Assembly (NCBI GenBank): GCA_024699855.1
Contig: JAMPIQ010000001.1
Location: forward strand, 9,238,001 to 9,302,000
Length of the DNA stretch: 64,000 nt
Direction of reading: 5' to 3'
Origin: Aphelenchoides besseyi
Taxonomy: Eukaryota; Nematoda; Chromadorea; Rhabditida; Aphelenchoididae
Under the pieces are notes generated by a model. It worked only from the letters and a program-made list of their open reading frames with translations. It searched no databases and had not been told where the DNA came from. The first letter of the stretch is position 1, and each line of letters starts with the position of its first letter. The position numbers were made by a program, and so were the translations under genes. Of this stretch, positions 23,170-34,242 are shown one piece after another.

Positions 23170-24442
23170 ATGAGGTTGACCGAATGCAAGTACAATTGCT
23201 TTCGGTTCAAGGACAAAGTTGCAGTACTGACCGCGTCAACACAAGGGTAAGTCATTTTAATACCCTGTGGTAAAATTGAATAAAATCATGTTTTGTTGCC
23301 AGAGTATGAGAAAGTAAAAAGCTTTGAATTTGCGAGTAGACAAGGAAGTTGAAGTCTGCGCCGACCTCGCGAAAACGCCCATTACTAATGATTTTGATTA
23401 AAAGCATCAAAATTGGTTGAAAGATTGTTTTTATTTAAAAAACGCGTATACTGGAGAACTAATGGTGTTTTAGAATCGGCTATTGTACCGCTGAGAGACT
23501 TGCGCACGAAGGAGCAAAGATCGTGATTTCTTCACGACAACAAGAACACGTGGACGAAGCTGTAGAACAGTTGGTGCACTCCGGAATACCACGAGAGAAC
23601 GTGGCCGGTACTGTTTGTCACGTCGCAAATCCAAAACATCGCGCCGCGTTGATCGATTTGGCGATCCAGCGGTTTGGTCGAATCGACATTTTGGTGTCGA
23701 ATGCTGGAATCAATCCGGCACTTGGTTCGATTTTGGATGTTGATCAAGTGCGACTTGACAGAATCTTCGAAGTAAACGTCAAATGTTCTTTCCTTCTTAG
23801 CCGTGCTGTGGTTCCACACATGGAAAAGAACGGGTACATGATTGGAAATGCAAACAAAGAGTATTTCGTCTTTTCAGTGGTGGAGTGATCGTATTCAATT
23901 CCTCAGTCTGTGCCTATCGAGCAAGTCCGGGAATGACTACCTACGGAATCAGTAAGACGGCATTGAACGCATTGGTCCACTCGCTTTCCGTTGAATTGGC
24001 ATCTCGAGGAATTCGAGTTAACTCCGTTTCTGAAGGGCCAATAAGAACGAAAATGGGTAGAGTGGTAAATTGTCTGAGTTGCGTTCTTATTCTAATGTTC
24101 CATTGCAGCTCTACGACAAAACGCATCCAAAGTTCTCGAAAGACATCGAGAAAACTCAAGTGCTGTCGATGTCGGTTTTCGGTCGAATTGGAGAGCCTAA
24201 AGAAGTAGCTTCTTCGATTTGCTATCTTGCAAGCGACGACGCATCGTTTGTCAGTGGAGAGAACCATTTAGGTAAACGAAATAACAAGCATTTGAAAAGT
24301 TGACGTACAAAGGAGTCGAGTTGAATTTTTGGGAGGAGGTTGTATAAGACCTAAGTGGCCAAATCATTTCAAACGACTTCTTACGACGATTTTACAAAAA
24401 CTTTTTATTTCAGTTTCTGGCGGTGTTTCGTGTAGACTTTGA
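23170..24442 (+). CDS. DHRS4-like short-chain dehydrogenase/reductase
   Basis: An NADP(H)-dependent short-chain dehydrogenase close to DHRS4 (peroxisomal carbonyl/retinal reductase). The Rossmann motif is TASTQGIGYCTAERLA, followed by IVISSR. Then come GTVCHVANPKHR, ILVSNAGINPALGSI (NAG motif), FEVNVKCSFLLSRAVVPHM, the catalytic Ser in FNSSVCAYRASPG, the YGISK Tyr-Lys pair, SRGIRVNSVSEGPIRT, FGRIGEPKEVAS and YLASDDASFVSGE. The last exon supplies SGGVSCRL, so the protein ends CRL, a PTS1-type signal matching the SRL of mammalian DHRS4 in length and position. Intron 1 (about 220 bases) and the last intron (about 145 bases) are longer than the usual 40. It follows acyl-CoA oxidase on the same strand. 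Confidence 0.9.
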
Positions 24443-25143
24443 AAAAGATAAACTATTAATCAATCATCAACAGTTGAAGTTATTTTTGTTCAAATACACT
24501 CGATTAACAATTAAGAAACGAGCAAAAGCATTGTCATTAGTTGAATTTGTAAAAGTTAGCCAGGATCTTCCTAGCAGCCAACACAGTTGGCAGAACTTCT
24601 CAGACGATCACCAATCCAGACTACCATTTGCATCAAAACACAGTAACGCCAAGACCGACCGAAAGCTTGTGCATCTTTTAACTGTCTGAGACAAAACGAT
24701 CACAAACACGAACAGAAAGAACATCGAATCTGCAGATTGGGAAGTAAACTCACTAAAAACAATCTATAAATGTCAAAAGTTTCATTAATTTTCCTGGAGA
24801 AACTTCTAATATCCAATCATTCAGTCGCCGTAATGTCTTCAGATTTTGATTAAAACGACTGTCAATGTGGTTTTGAATTGAACGCTGAGAACTTCTCTCA
24901 CTTTTAAAGTTTACTCGGCGGCCTAATTAGCGCATTATTGGATCACATGTTTAGCTACACAGTTCCATTCCTACACGAAAAGAATGTTATTCGTTTTTGA
25001 ATTCAATCGCGTCATGTTCGTCTTTCAAGTCACTACTGGGCGCTTTGTGCAGAATGTAAAATTCTCAATAACAAATAGCATTTGAAGATTGTTTATGTAC
25101 AGAAAACGTGAGAACATACGAATTGACTAAAAGATGCAGAAGA
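24443..25143. other. Intergenic region
   Basis: It lies between two convergent genes. The short frame overlapping the dehydrogenase 3' end is not credible. I see nothing else. Confidence 0.4.
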
Positions 25144-25713
25144 TTACTCCAACGTCGGTTCTGGAGGCCCGATAGCACGTCTAAGAGCGTCTTGCATTTC
25201 CAGCTCGCTCTCAACATCACGTGGCAGTAGTTTCCCAACGCCCATCATTTCTTCTTCTGTTTCAACGGCTCGAGTGTGTTCGCTTCGCGCAGAAACAACA
25301 CTTGCTTCACCTGAAACCCATGGATTACACACACAAGTTGATTTGTGTCTATTAATCGATTTTGATTAAACTTACTATTGTTATTTAAATCAAAAAGCAT
25401 AGCTTTATACATTATAATAAATTCAGCACACGCAACTAAGATTCAACCGTTCAGTTGCTTCTTTCGACTACTTTTGGACAAAGTTGTTGTTTTAGGTCCC
25501 GCCTATTCAAGTGCGAAAATGGTCGATGACGAATAGGCAGTTTGTCTGAACATTTTTAGTCTAATTATTCTTTTAAACAACAATAAGGTCATCAAAACAC
25601 CGGAAACACAAGACCGCTCTTCTGCTCGTAGTCTAAGTTCCTCTTTAGAACTCACCTTTAGAAATGGACACATAGTAACCGCTAGTTCGAGGGTAATCGT
25701 TGTTCTTCGACAT
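25144..25713 (-). CDS. Small acidic hypothetical protein, ~74 residues
   Basis: Two exons. The first encodes MSKNNDYPRTSGYYVSISK; a ~370-base intron ends with GTTTCAG; the second continues GEASVVSARSEHT and ends AIGPPEPTLE. The junction restores phase (AAA G/GT GAA). The product is soluble and acidic, and I know no family for it. The protein-like composition and clean splice sites favour a real gene. Confidence 0.5.
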
Positions 25714-26373
25714 TTTAAAATAGAACTACTAGTCGAGAAGAAGAATGCTACTTGCTTAGTCCCGGTTTTTGACCATCGAAGTCGTAAAACGGAGTAGTTA
25801 TCTTCGGCAAAAGTGGATTTGTAAGAAAGTAAAGGAATACGTGAAGAAAACTGTTATTTAGATTGTTACTTTTGTTTTTGACGTTAATAGTTGAGGAATT
25901 GTTTTTGTAAACATTTCACATTTCAAACACCAACAACATTTAAACTGACAAGAACCGAAGCAACGAGATGGTAACAGCTATCAATAAGATAAAATGGATG
26001 ATAGGTTGCTGAAAATGTTGCTTCGAAATAACAATTCAATACTACAAGTTTGTTTTATATTTTCCATCGACGATGATATACTCAAGCAGACGTCGGTGAA
26101 TTTCAACTTGGAACAAGTGCGTATGATTGAGTCTTCATATCTCTACAAACCGATTCAATGGTTAAGTAAACGCCTACGACTCTTAACTTTGATCTCAGCT
26201 ATTGAATGAAACTGCAGCCATCGAATTGGTAGCTAGTGATTCCACGAACACAAAAACCCTTAAAACAAGTGTTTGCATAAAATATGCAAAAACAATTGAA
26301 GATAAAACTCTCGATTTCTCGTCATTTTCTTCTCGTTTTCTCTGACTGTGCAGATCTCAAACTCTCAGCTGCG

Positions 26374-26726
26374 ATGTCGAGTAAGTGGACAGCAATGTTG
26401 TTTGTGGTCATCTGCGGTCATTTCAGATATCAGCCAGTTGTTGGACGCCATCTTCGCTTTGATCCGCACCATTATCAACATCTTCAGCGGAATTCTGCAA
26501 TCACTCACTGGTGGCGCTGCAAAAGCTAAGGTTTTGTGTTGTCTCAGTTCTGTCCATTTGCTTCTTTCAGCCAACTGAGTCTTCGACTCCAGCTGCTCCT
26601 TCAATCCCTCCACCGACAAAACCTGCAGCTCCCGACTTTGTTCGGGCGAACTCTCGTGATCCCAACTATCAAACGCTTGCCATGCTAGGACCCGAAGACG
26701 TTTTCGAGAAGAAGAAGTCCATTTAG
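26374..26726 (+). CDS. Small nematode-type protein with amphipathic N-terminus
   Basis: Three exons (introns 46 and 40 bases) give about 86 residues. The first exon contributes only MS plus one base, a common nematode layout. Then comes a hydrophobic or amphipathic helix (LLDAIFALIRTIINIFSGIL), a Pro/Ala/Thr-rich linker and a conserved-looking tail with DPNYQTLAMLGPEDVF and KKKSI. Similar short nematode proteins with a DPNYQTL-like C-terminus exist, but I know no function. It could be membrane-anchored by the first helix. Confidence 0.65.
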
Positions 26727-27151
26727 TTTGCGTCCTTTTCGCTGAGACAATAAACAGACATTGACACCCCGTTTTCTTTTCATCGACAGGAACTTCAGTT
26801 CGTTTGTTCAAACTCTGGGGTTTTCTTGTCAAAGATTGACAACGCGCTAAAAAGATCGAAACGAAAATTTTGGCATCGGAAAGCGCGTTTGCCTTCGAAT
26901 TTTTTGGGTTTCCAGTTGATATTCGCGTTCTTAGGCTTCTTTCCCTCCCTCATCGAGCTCCAAACATTAGATCCGCTTTTTCTTGGGATTTTGAGTACGA
27001 GCGACGGTCAAAGATTCACAGTTGAAATTATGATTTTGGGCGCGTTTTTGTAGGTAAATCGCGGCAATTTGGCGAAAATCGTTGGCGAATGTTGACGAGA
27101 ATTTTTGGCCGCTACAGCAAATTACGGTTCTGCGATTTTCAGCGTCGAATC

Positions 27152-27734
27152 ATGACTCAAAACGGTACCACCAAATACGTGGGTTTTCCTTCTGTTGTTC
27201 GTGATTCAGTTTGAATTTTCAGGAACTCCGCTTTTCGCGTGTTCACGAAGATGCCAAACAACCGATCTACTCGTCGGCCAATGCCGCTGGAATGGATCTC
27301 TCCAGCTGTGAAGATGCAGTTGTTCCAGCGAAAGGTAAACGAACAACTTTCTGATTTCCATTCGATTTCCTTTTAGGTAAAATGCTCGTCAACATCGGAT
27401 TGAAGTTGGCGATTCCGCATGGTTACTACGGACGCATGGCTCCACGTTCCGGATTGGCCGTCAAGAACTTCATTGATGTTGGTGCGGGAGTCATCGATGA
27501 AGATTATCGCGGTGAACTTAAAGTCCTTTTGTTTAATTTCGGCGAAAACGATTTTCACGTACGTTTTCTGTTTACGATTCGCTTTTAAACTTCTGGTTTT
27601 AGGTCAAAAAGGGCGAACGTGTTGCTCAACTTCTGGTCGAAAAGGTTCTTCATTGCGAACTGCTCGAAATTCCTGAATCGGAGTTGGATGTTACCGTTCG
27701 TGGAGCTGCGGGTTTTGGTTCGACGGGCGTCTAA
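27152..27734 (+). CDS. dut-1: Deoxyuridine triphosphatase (dUTPase)
   Basis: Trimeric dUTPase hydrolyses dUTP to dUMP and pyrophosphate, keeping uracil out of DNA and supplying dUMP for thymidylate synthesis. All five family motifs are present in order: SANAAGMDL (motif 1), APRSGLA (motif 2), [14 protein letters not shown] (motif 3, catalytic Asp), GERVAQLLV (motif 4) and the C-terminal [10 protein letters not shown] (motif 5, phenylalanine lid). The length of about 150 residues is normal, with four exons. A GATTTTCAG lies nine bases before the ATG, which would suit spliced-leader addition. Confidence 0.95.
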
Positions 27735-28361
27735 GTTCAACGATTTCATGTCATTTGTTCCTCTCTAAATTCTGTTTTATTGTGTCTCTTTATGCAACTT
27801 TGTTTTCTAAGATTACCACAGAGCAACAAAGCCACTCGTGGCAGCTCTTCAATGATCGGCTTAAAGCGCTGATGATGCACTTTAGTCCAGCTGTGATGTC
27901 GCATGATTCTCAACTCTTTTCATTTCGTAACACATTCTCCATCTTTATTATTCACGCATCCAAGGTTTTAAAGTAAACAATAAACGAGAAAGTTGTGTGA
28001 ACCGGGATTCCATTTGGGATGACTAGAAGTGAGTATAAGAGAGAGATTAATTCCCGCAAATCATTCGACTATTGTGCAAGTGCTATTGAGTGAATGTGGA
28101 CGTGAGTATAATGTACAGCTAAATAAAGGACTAGCAACTAAAATACAGAGAATTTATGTTTTCAGTTTTCATTGTTTTCGTTTAATAGACATGGGTAGCA
28201 AGACGAAAGACGATTCAGCTTTTTTGTTAATTTTCTTGATCTTCTGCTCACTCCAAGAAAAAAGTAAAAGTGCGAAATGAGACAAATGATGAGCGATTTG
28301 AAGCTGCTTGGGCGCGTATTGCTGTTGGAAAGATGAATAGAAATAAAAACCTTGTTATAAC
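27735..28361. other. Intergenic region between convergent genes
   Basis: It holds the dUTPase 3' flank (AATAAA-like sequence near 27976) and the transporter 3' flank. No coding sequence is recognised. Confidence 0.45.
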
Positions 28362-31162
28362 TCATTTAAATGGATTACTGCTAACATAACGATCGTACGC
28401 ATCATCTTGTGGATTGGACTCTTCAATTGTGCCGTAGTTCGCATTCATTGCGGTGTTGGCTTGATTGAATGCATCGGTGATCTTGTTCGCGTCCTGCGTT
28501 GCCATTGGCATTCCTTGTGGAGCTGAAATTACAATAAAAGAGGTGTTGTGCTGAACTCGAACCAACCTCCGATATGATCGCCGTCTTCGTCTTCGAACTG
28601 ATTCGAATACTTGATGCCGTCGTATTTAAGCACGCGATTAACCATGAAGTTAGCGCCCAGAACAAACAGATTGAGTAGAGCAATGAAGGCGAAAAGTGCG
28701 CGACTACCCGATGAAGTGATGAACATTCCACCAATAATCGGGCCTACACCTTTCCCCAATCCATTATACAGGAGTGAGAGAATGTATTGACTGTTGGATT
28801 TCAAATGACTCGGCGACACGAGAGAAACATAAGAAGTTGCCGACGCCCAAACCACCGATAAAGTTACACCTTGAAGAGCTTGTAGCGGAAGAATAAGCCA
28901 TGGATTCGAAATCCAAGCGATGAGAAGGAAACGAATGACATTTGCGCCCAAACATGCATACATCGTCTAAACATCCGAATGGAAACCGTAGAAGCCAAGA
29001 ACTTACTTTTATGTATCCGTATTTGTTGATAATTTCTATAACATTTAAAGAATATAATTAAGTGCAACAAGACTTACGAAACGTGTAGAAGTACGCAGCG
29101 ATTTCTGCCGCATGATTCACAACCGAACAGAGTCCGAATAAGATCGGACTTCCGCCCAAGTCCTAAAAGATTTACGTTTATTTCTTTGGAATTAAATGCT
29201 GTCGAGCGCGCATAAGGTTGTGATGAGGGCAGTTCATAAAAACAGTTTTCGAAACATCTCAATCGAACGAAACAACAAGTGAATGGTTCGTTTGAGCAGT
29301 CAGCTGATGGTCACGTCTGTTCTCGACCGCCAGACACACGCGGAACTCTAAGCAAAAAACTACTCGGTCGCGGCCCGGTCGAAGGCCCCCGAGGTGGCGC
29401 GTGAGTGAAAAGAACGTTGTGGAGCGAACAAACAGAACGCGCCCATTTCGTCCATCCAACTTTCGTAGTTCAACCTTTAAGCTCAAAAAACCAAAAGCCC
29501 GAGAATTATCATCGCAATGTCGCGTGTTTGTCGTATTTTTGTTATTGCAACGGGTTTTTTGGATACCAATAAGGTTAGCGGATTAAATTTGTGGTCGAGT
29601 GTTAGCAAAAAGAAAACATACTTGAAGTGACCAAAACAAAAACGCAAAGACATTCCCGGCACCAACTCCAACGGTAACAACAGCCAAAAGATACAAAACG
29701 AAATGTGTGTTGATCATCGATTTCAACGCCGCCTTCCACAACGCTTCTTCAGTGGCACCAGATGTGTGAAGTTGTTTGCCACGTGCTTTTTGTGCAATTG
29801 CCGGATCAACTTCTTCCATTCGTGTGTCCATTACCAAACCGCCCACTTCATCGGCTCGATGTTGTTCTTGTGTCGAACTGAACTTGAACTGTGTAGCAAC
29901 GGCCATAGCAGCTAAGGCAAGAATAGTGCAAGCAACAAAGCAAAGAGTGTAATTCTTCTCGGATGTACCGGCCTTCGGACATGGATGATTGCGGAAAGTG
30001 TCGGAATAGTCCAATCCAATACCCATGATTAACATTGCAATTGCCCAACCAACGCTGCCAAATAATCGAACTTTTCCAAACTAAACAACCATATAAGTTC
30101 GATTAATTCATCAACTAACTTCTTTTGTTCGTTCGGCTAAAACCGTCAACGTGTATCCATCGGCAAGTGCAATCGCTGGCGACGAAAACAACTCGCCCAA
30201 TGCTACCAGAAGCCAAAGAAGCATGAACGATTGTTCGACGGCCGGTTCGCGATAAACACGAGTTGAATGCGGTGGGCTAACCAGAACTCCATGACTCTTC
30301 TCACGGTAATTGCAAACTTTCTCGGAGGTAATGAATTCGGGAGCTTTTCCAATGATGCGATCATCTTCGCTGTCATAACTCGACAGATCAATAATGGAGG
30401 CAATAATAGCTGAATCATTTTGTATATCATTCAAATCTATAATGCAACATACGATTTGAAGCTTCACGTCTTCGTCGTTTTCCCAATCCAGCGGCTTCTT
30501 TCAAATAACCGAGAGCACCGCCGCGAACGATTTCACTTGCCGGCACCAGAAGTTTACATTCGTTTGTGCTGTTTCGATCCAAAATAACACAAAACGGTGT
30601 TGCTGGTTGAACAAATCCGATCGCCAACGTGAATACAATCAACGATGCCAACGAGAAAATAAGCAGAAGTTTTACTGGAAAACAGCAATAAACATCTCGA
30701 AAGAACCAGATGGTGTGCGTTTAAGTTCTTTGAGCTTTTCCCACAATCACCAGGAATATTTGTTTACAAACATTAAAATCTTCCTTAAGTAGCAGCGTGA
30801 CGCGAGTGGACACGCATTCGGGTTGGTGGCTCAAAAAGTCGATGGTTCGATTCCACCCGCGGCTGGCACTTTGGTTTTCGTTTTCCAACCGTTTCCTCGA
30901 ACTAACCTTTACGAAATCGATCAGCGAAACTCGCCCAGAAACGAACGGCAATGAACTCAACCAACGGACGACAACCGAGTAGCAGTCCGGCTTGACCAGC
31001 GGTCATACCCAGCTGTTTAAAGTAAACTCCGAGGAGCGGGAAAAGGGAGCCGAAAGATGCGAAATAAAGAAGGTAGAACAGACGAATGATGAACATCGAA
31101 CGAGGAACATCGTGACCGAACACGCGCACCGTCTTCTCGTCACCAACAGAATCCACGATCAT
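28362..31162 (-). CDS. MFSD6-like major facilitator transporter
   Basis: A membrane transporter of the MFS_1_like/MFSD6 group, about 650 residues. It starts MIVDSVGDEKTVRVFG and continues with the family block FASFGSLFPLLGVYFKQLGM, then AGLLLGCRPLVEF and FWASFADRFRKG. Later blocks are FGKVRLFGSVGWAIAM, NVFAFLFWSLQ, LIAWISNPWLILPLQALQG, SNSQYILSLLYNGLGKGVGP and FITSSGSRALF. A long non-membrane loop with RRRRE and an acidic segment lies between the first and second groups of helices. The cytoplasmic tail ends YVSSNPFK. One intron (about 29165-29620) contains a GC-rich hairpin and another a plus-strand tRNA-like element. Substrate unknown. Confidence 0.85.
30791..30865 (+). tRNA. tRNA-like sequence, probably degenerate
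   Basis: A 75-base stretch has the right parts: AGCAGCG against CGCGGCT for the acceptor (one mismatch), an A-box-like TGACGCGAGTGG and a perfect B box GGTTCGATTCC with a T stem containing one mismatch. The anticodon stem pairs poorly, and a fold would place GGT at the anticodon, unusual for eukaryotes. Its first ten bases resemble the initiator tRNA genes in this window. It lies antisense inside an intron of the MFSD6-like gene. It is most likely a tRNA pseudogene or tRNA-derived repeat; a functional tRNA is less likely. Confidence 0.4.
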
Positions 31163-32880
31163 TGTGAACCGTTTTCAATGAGACGATGATACCAATATTA
31201 AAAACAACCGATTTCAACACATGACCACGAAAGACAGCGAATCTAAACGCATGTCGTTTTAGTAAAAGAAGTAAACTGTTGATGAATCGTGGCAATTGAA
31301 CTGAAACAAAAGTCAAATTCAATTCACGTCACGACTTTCAAGAATGAAAACTGAGAAGTTGGATATGATGGTTGGAAATGTCTTGGCTCCCGAAAAAACT
31401 ACTGTACAGCATTCGAACGTGAACAAACGAATAAATTTGATGAATTTGTTCTACAAGCGCGCAACTCTTTAAGAACTAACCGTCTTTTAAGCCCCAAATA
31501 CGCTCAGTCCTTTCGTCCATTTATTCCGGAGCAGATAATGAGTCCCGAAAACGGTGGGCGGCCGAGCGGAAGCCAAAACTGAAAGCAAGAAAGAAGGCGT
31601 GGGCACAGTTTGGAATTAGGATATGAGACATGATACTTTGCGATGAAAACCATAAGCAGATAAGTAGTTGCAGTTTCACATAAAACTCAATTCTGCATTA
31701 GTGGCTTCGAAAGGTTAATTCGACGGCTGACGCTTCTTTGCAAAACGGTGTCTTAATGGAATTCGAACAACAACCGAAAGTTAAAAGAACGATTGAAAGC
31801 CAAATTGGTCCCCTTGGCTTCTTCGAAGTCGTTCTGCTCTTTTGTCTGCGCTGTCAACGACAACTACGACGGAAAAGATTCGGAGCAGTTGGAAAGCAGA
31901 ACGTCCGTCAAAATGGAAATCAGAACGAGTGCCGCGTTTGCCAACGTTTTTCTCCTCTTCATCCCGCATTGCCAAAACAACCAAAAAGCAGAAATCTTTA
32001 GAATTGTCGCATTTGTGCTCAATCTGACCGCCATCAGATCTTGAGGTTTAATGGCGATTAGAGCAACAAGGAGGATAAAACTGATGAGTCATGTTGTGAC
32101 CTAAAGTCTTCTTCGTCACTATTACAACAAAAATTTCCAGTTTTTGAGTGTCGCACAAACGAAAGGACAACAAAATTGCAATTCAAAGATGTTAAACGAA
32201 ATTTAACGAAATAGAACAAAACTTCCAAGGATTTTCTTCCACCTGTCGCTTCGCTCTACCTTTTAAAAAAGTGGGGACCAAATTGGAACATAGCCACGAC
32301 CGAGAGTGACGTTTTTTGCCAGAAACGAAAAAGCGGCACTAGCTAGCAAAACGTCGTGCCGTAGGAAACTCCAAAACATCCGCGCTTTCCATAGAGAAGT
32401 AGCGGAAATCGATGCAATGTCGAGAGCTCGAGAAACTACTGCACGTCCCCAATTCGTTTTCGGAACGTAAAGAGCAAAGATGCGAAAAATAGTGAGAACT
32501 ATAAGCAATGAAACAAAAGAGTTGAAGTGGACATTTTAACTGGACTCTGTTGTGTTGCTAATAAACGATTAAGCGTAAAAGCTTCTTTTATAGTTCGTAG
32601 ACAAACTGGCTATGGTGACCGACAAAAAACAACCCGATTAACGGACTCTTATTCAATTACGATTTTTGAGAATGACGTTTGAATAACTGATCAATAACAA
32701 GTTAATTGAACTAACTTGTACAACGAAAGATCTAGTAGTACGATTAGTGCAAATCACCATTGATCTAATTCTCGTTGCTTAAAAAATGTTTAGTGATAAA
32801 TTGAATCAGACACATTTACATAAATAAAGTTCTTCATTCTCGAACACCTATTTCATTCGTTTTCTTTGACGACGCTCAAG
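31163..32880. other. Intergenic region, no recognised gene
   Basis: Divergent promoters for the transporter and the type II membrane protein. Overlapping frames at 31738-32044 on both strands and a minus frame at 32263-32508 have no family resemblance and conflict with each other. Confidence 0.4.
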
Positions 32881-33965
32881 ATGGTTCTGAACGAGGTGAC
32901 GTGCTTTGATTCTAACCTTTATTGCGATCTTTCAGTCTACGGTTCATGTTCGCACGCGTGCTCAATCCATAGCTCGTAGAGCTTCTCGTCGTCGATCGTG
33001 TCTGTGCTTGATGGCTGTCAATGTAAATGGTCTAACATCTCAACCGACCTACAATTTCAGGTAACATTGATGGCATACTTGGTTATTGCGTTCTTCGTTG
33101 TGAGTTTCGTCAGTCGCACATGTGAGGTTTGTGATTGAGATCATATTCTCGATTGAAATCTCTGGTTCAGATTAAACTTGAACAATGGGAACACGAAGAG
33201 CGAATTCTGTTGAGTCGGGCACATGAATACACTTTCCAACACTGCCAATATGCCAAGAGGTATTCTCCGTTCTTTGCGGTTTGTTTATTTCTACTGTCCT
33301 CTTTGATGATCATGTTCTAAGGATTATTGTGCCGAAAACTGTGGCAAATCGGCGTTTCTTTGGCGCCAACTGCGTCTGGATTTCAGTTTCAACGACAGTT
33401 CCTGTTTGCCGATACAACAACAAGTGAGTCCATCATTTTGTTTTCGTTATTGTTTCAGCTCGCTTGTCATAGCAGTTCGGTTGTTTATTGTAAGATCCCA
33501 CAACGAACCGAGTTTCCGGAATGTTTGGGTTTTGCGAATATTTCGATGGGCAACTTTTATGTCAGTCCTGCAAACGTTCTGGTCAGTTGAGTGCTTCGTT
33601 GGATGTTTAGATGGATGTTTAGGTTCCTCGTTTCAATCAAAGTGTTTTGAATCAACTTGGAATCGGAACTTATCTCTTGGCTAATCAGTTGATTGCTCAA
33701 TGTCCTCGTTGTCGAATCAAATCAAAGCAATTTCAGTGAGTTAATCGCAAAGACTATTGACTTTTCTCTGTTCAGATTCTCGAATGATTCTCACGGTTGC
33801 TATAGTCTACTGCAAACTCAAACTCCCGGATGGCCATTTCAATTCCACACATGTGATCTTGTAACTAACCAGGCTAATTGGAACAACTCCACCAAATGTC
33901 CCGGTCCTACAATCAACGTGACAATGCCGGAGGGTGCGTTTATTCCGGTTTTTCCGTCAGAATAA
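32881..33965 (+). CDS. Type II membrane protein, cysteine-rich ectodomain
   Basis: About eight exons joined by short introns in phase. The N-terminus is basic (RTRAQSIARRASRRRSC), followed by one hydrophobic segment (TLMAYLVIAFFVVSFV), which predicts a single-pass protein with its C-terminus outside. The ectodomain of about 220 residues has many cysteines (for example QLACHSSSVVYCK, FPECLGF, CPRCRIK, SHGCYSLL, FHTCDL, STKCPGP) and several Asn-x-Ser/Thr sites. It ends GAFIPVFPSE. I do not recognise the family. It precedes the CD36-type receptor on the same strand by about 280 bases. Confidence 0.6.
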
Positions 33966-34242
33966 GACGAAATAAACGCATAGATCGTTTGAAGAACTCA
34001 GAGTGCATTTCAAGTCCACAGAAAAGTTTGATTTCTTTTAACGAAAAGGATTTGATAATCATATTGTACAGTTTTCGGCGAATGAAACGTGATGTGGATG
34101 ATATGAGACGGTGATGAATCGAGCCGGAGATGAAACGGCGAGGATGAAACGTGATGCAGTCTAATGTACCATTGGGTCAGGTTTAAAGAACAATCGGCGG
34201 TTTTTCTGTTTGGGCCCCTTAACCTTTCGGTTTTCAACGACA

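Noticed and set aside
26826..27053. Open frame upstream of dUTPase on the plus strand
   Set aside because: No splice context, atypical composition, and it occupies the likely dUTPase promoter.
29259..29486. Open frame across the GC-rich part of the MFSD6 intron
   Set aside because: It has no donor or acceptor that would keep the transporter frame, and the conserved exons on both sides join without it.
34080..34160. Repeated GATGAAACG-like units between the type II protein and the CD36-like gene
   Set aside because: Only a few imperfect copies; too short to call a tandem repeat or regulatory array.
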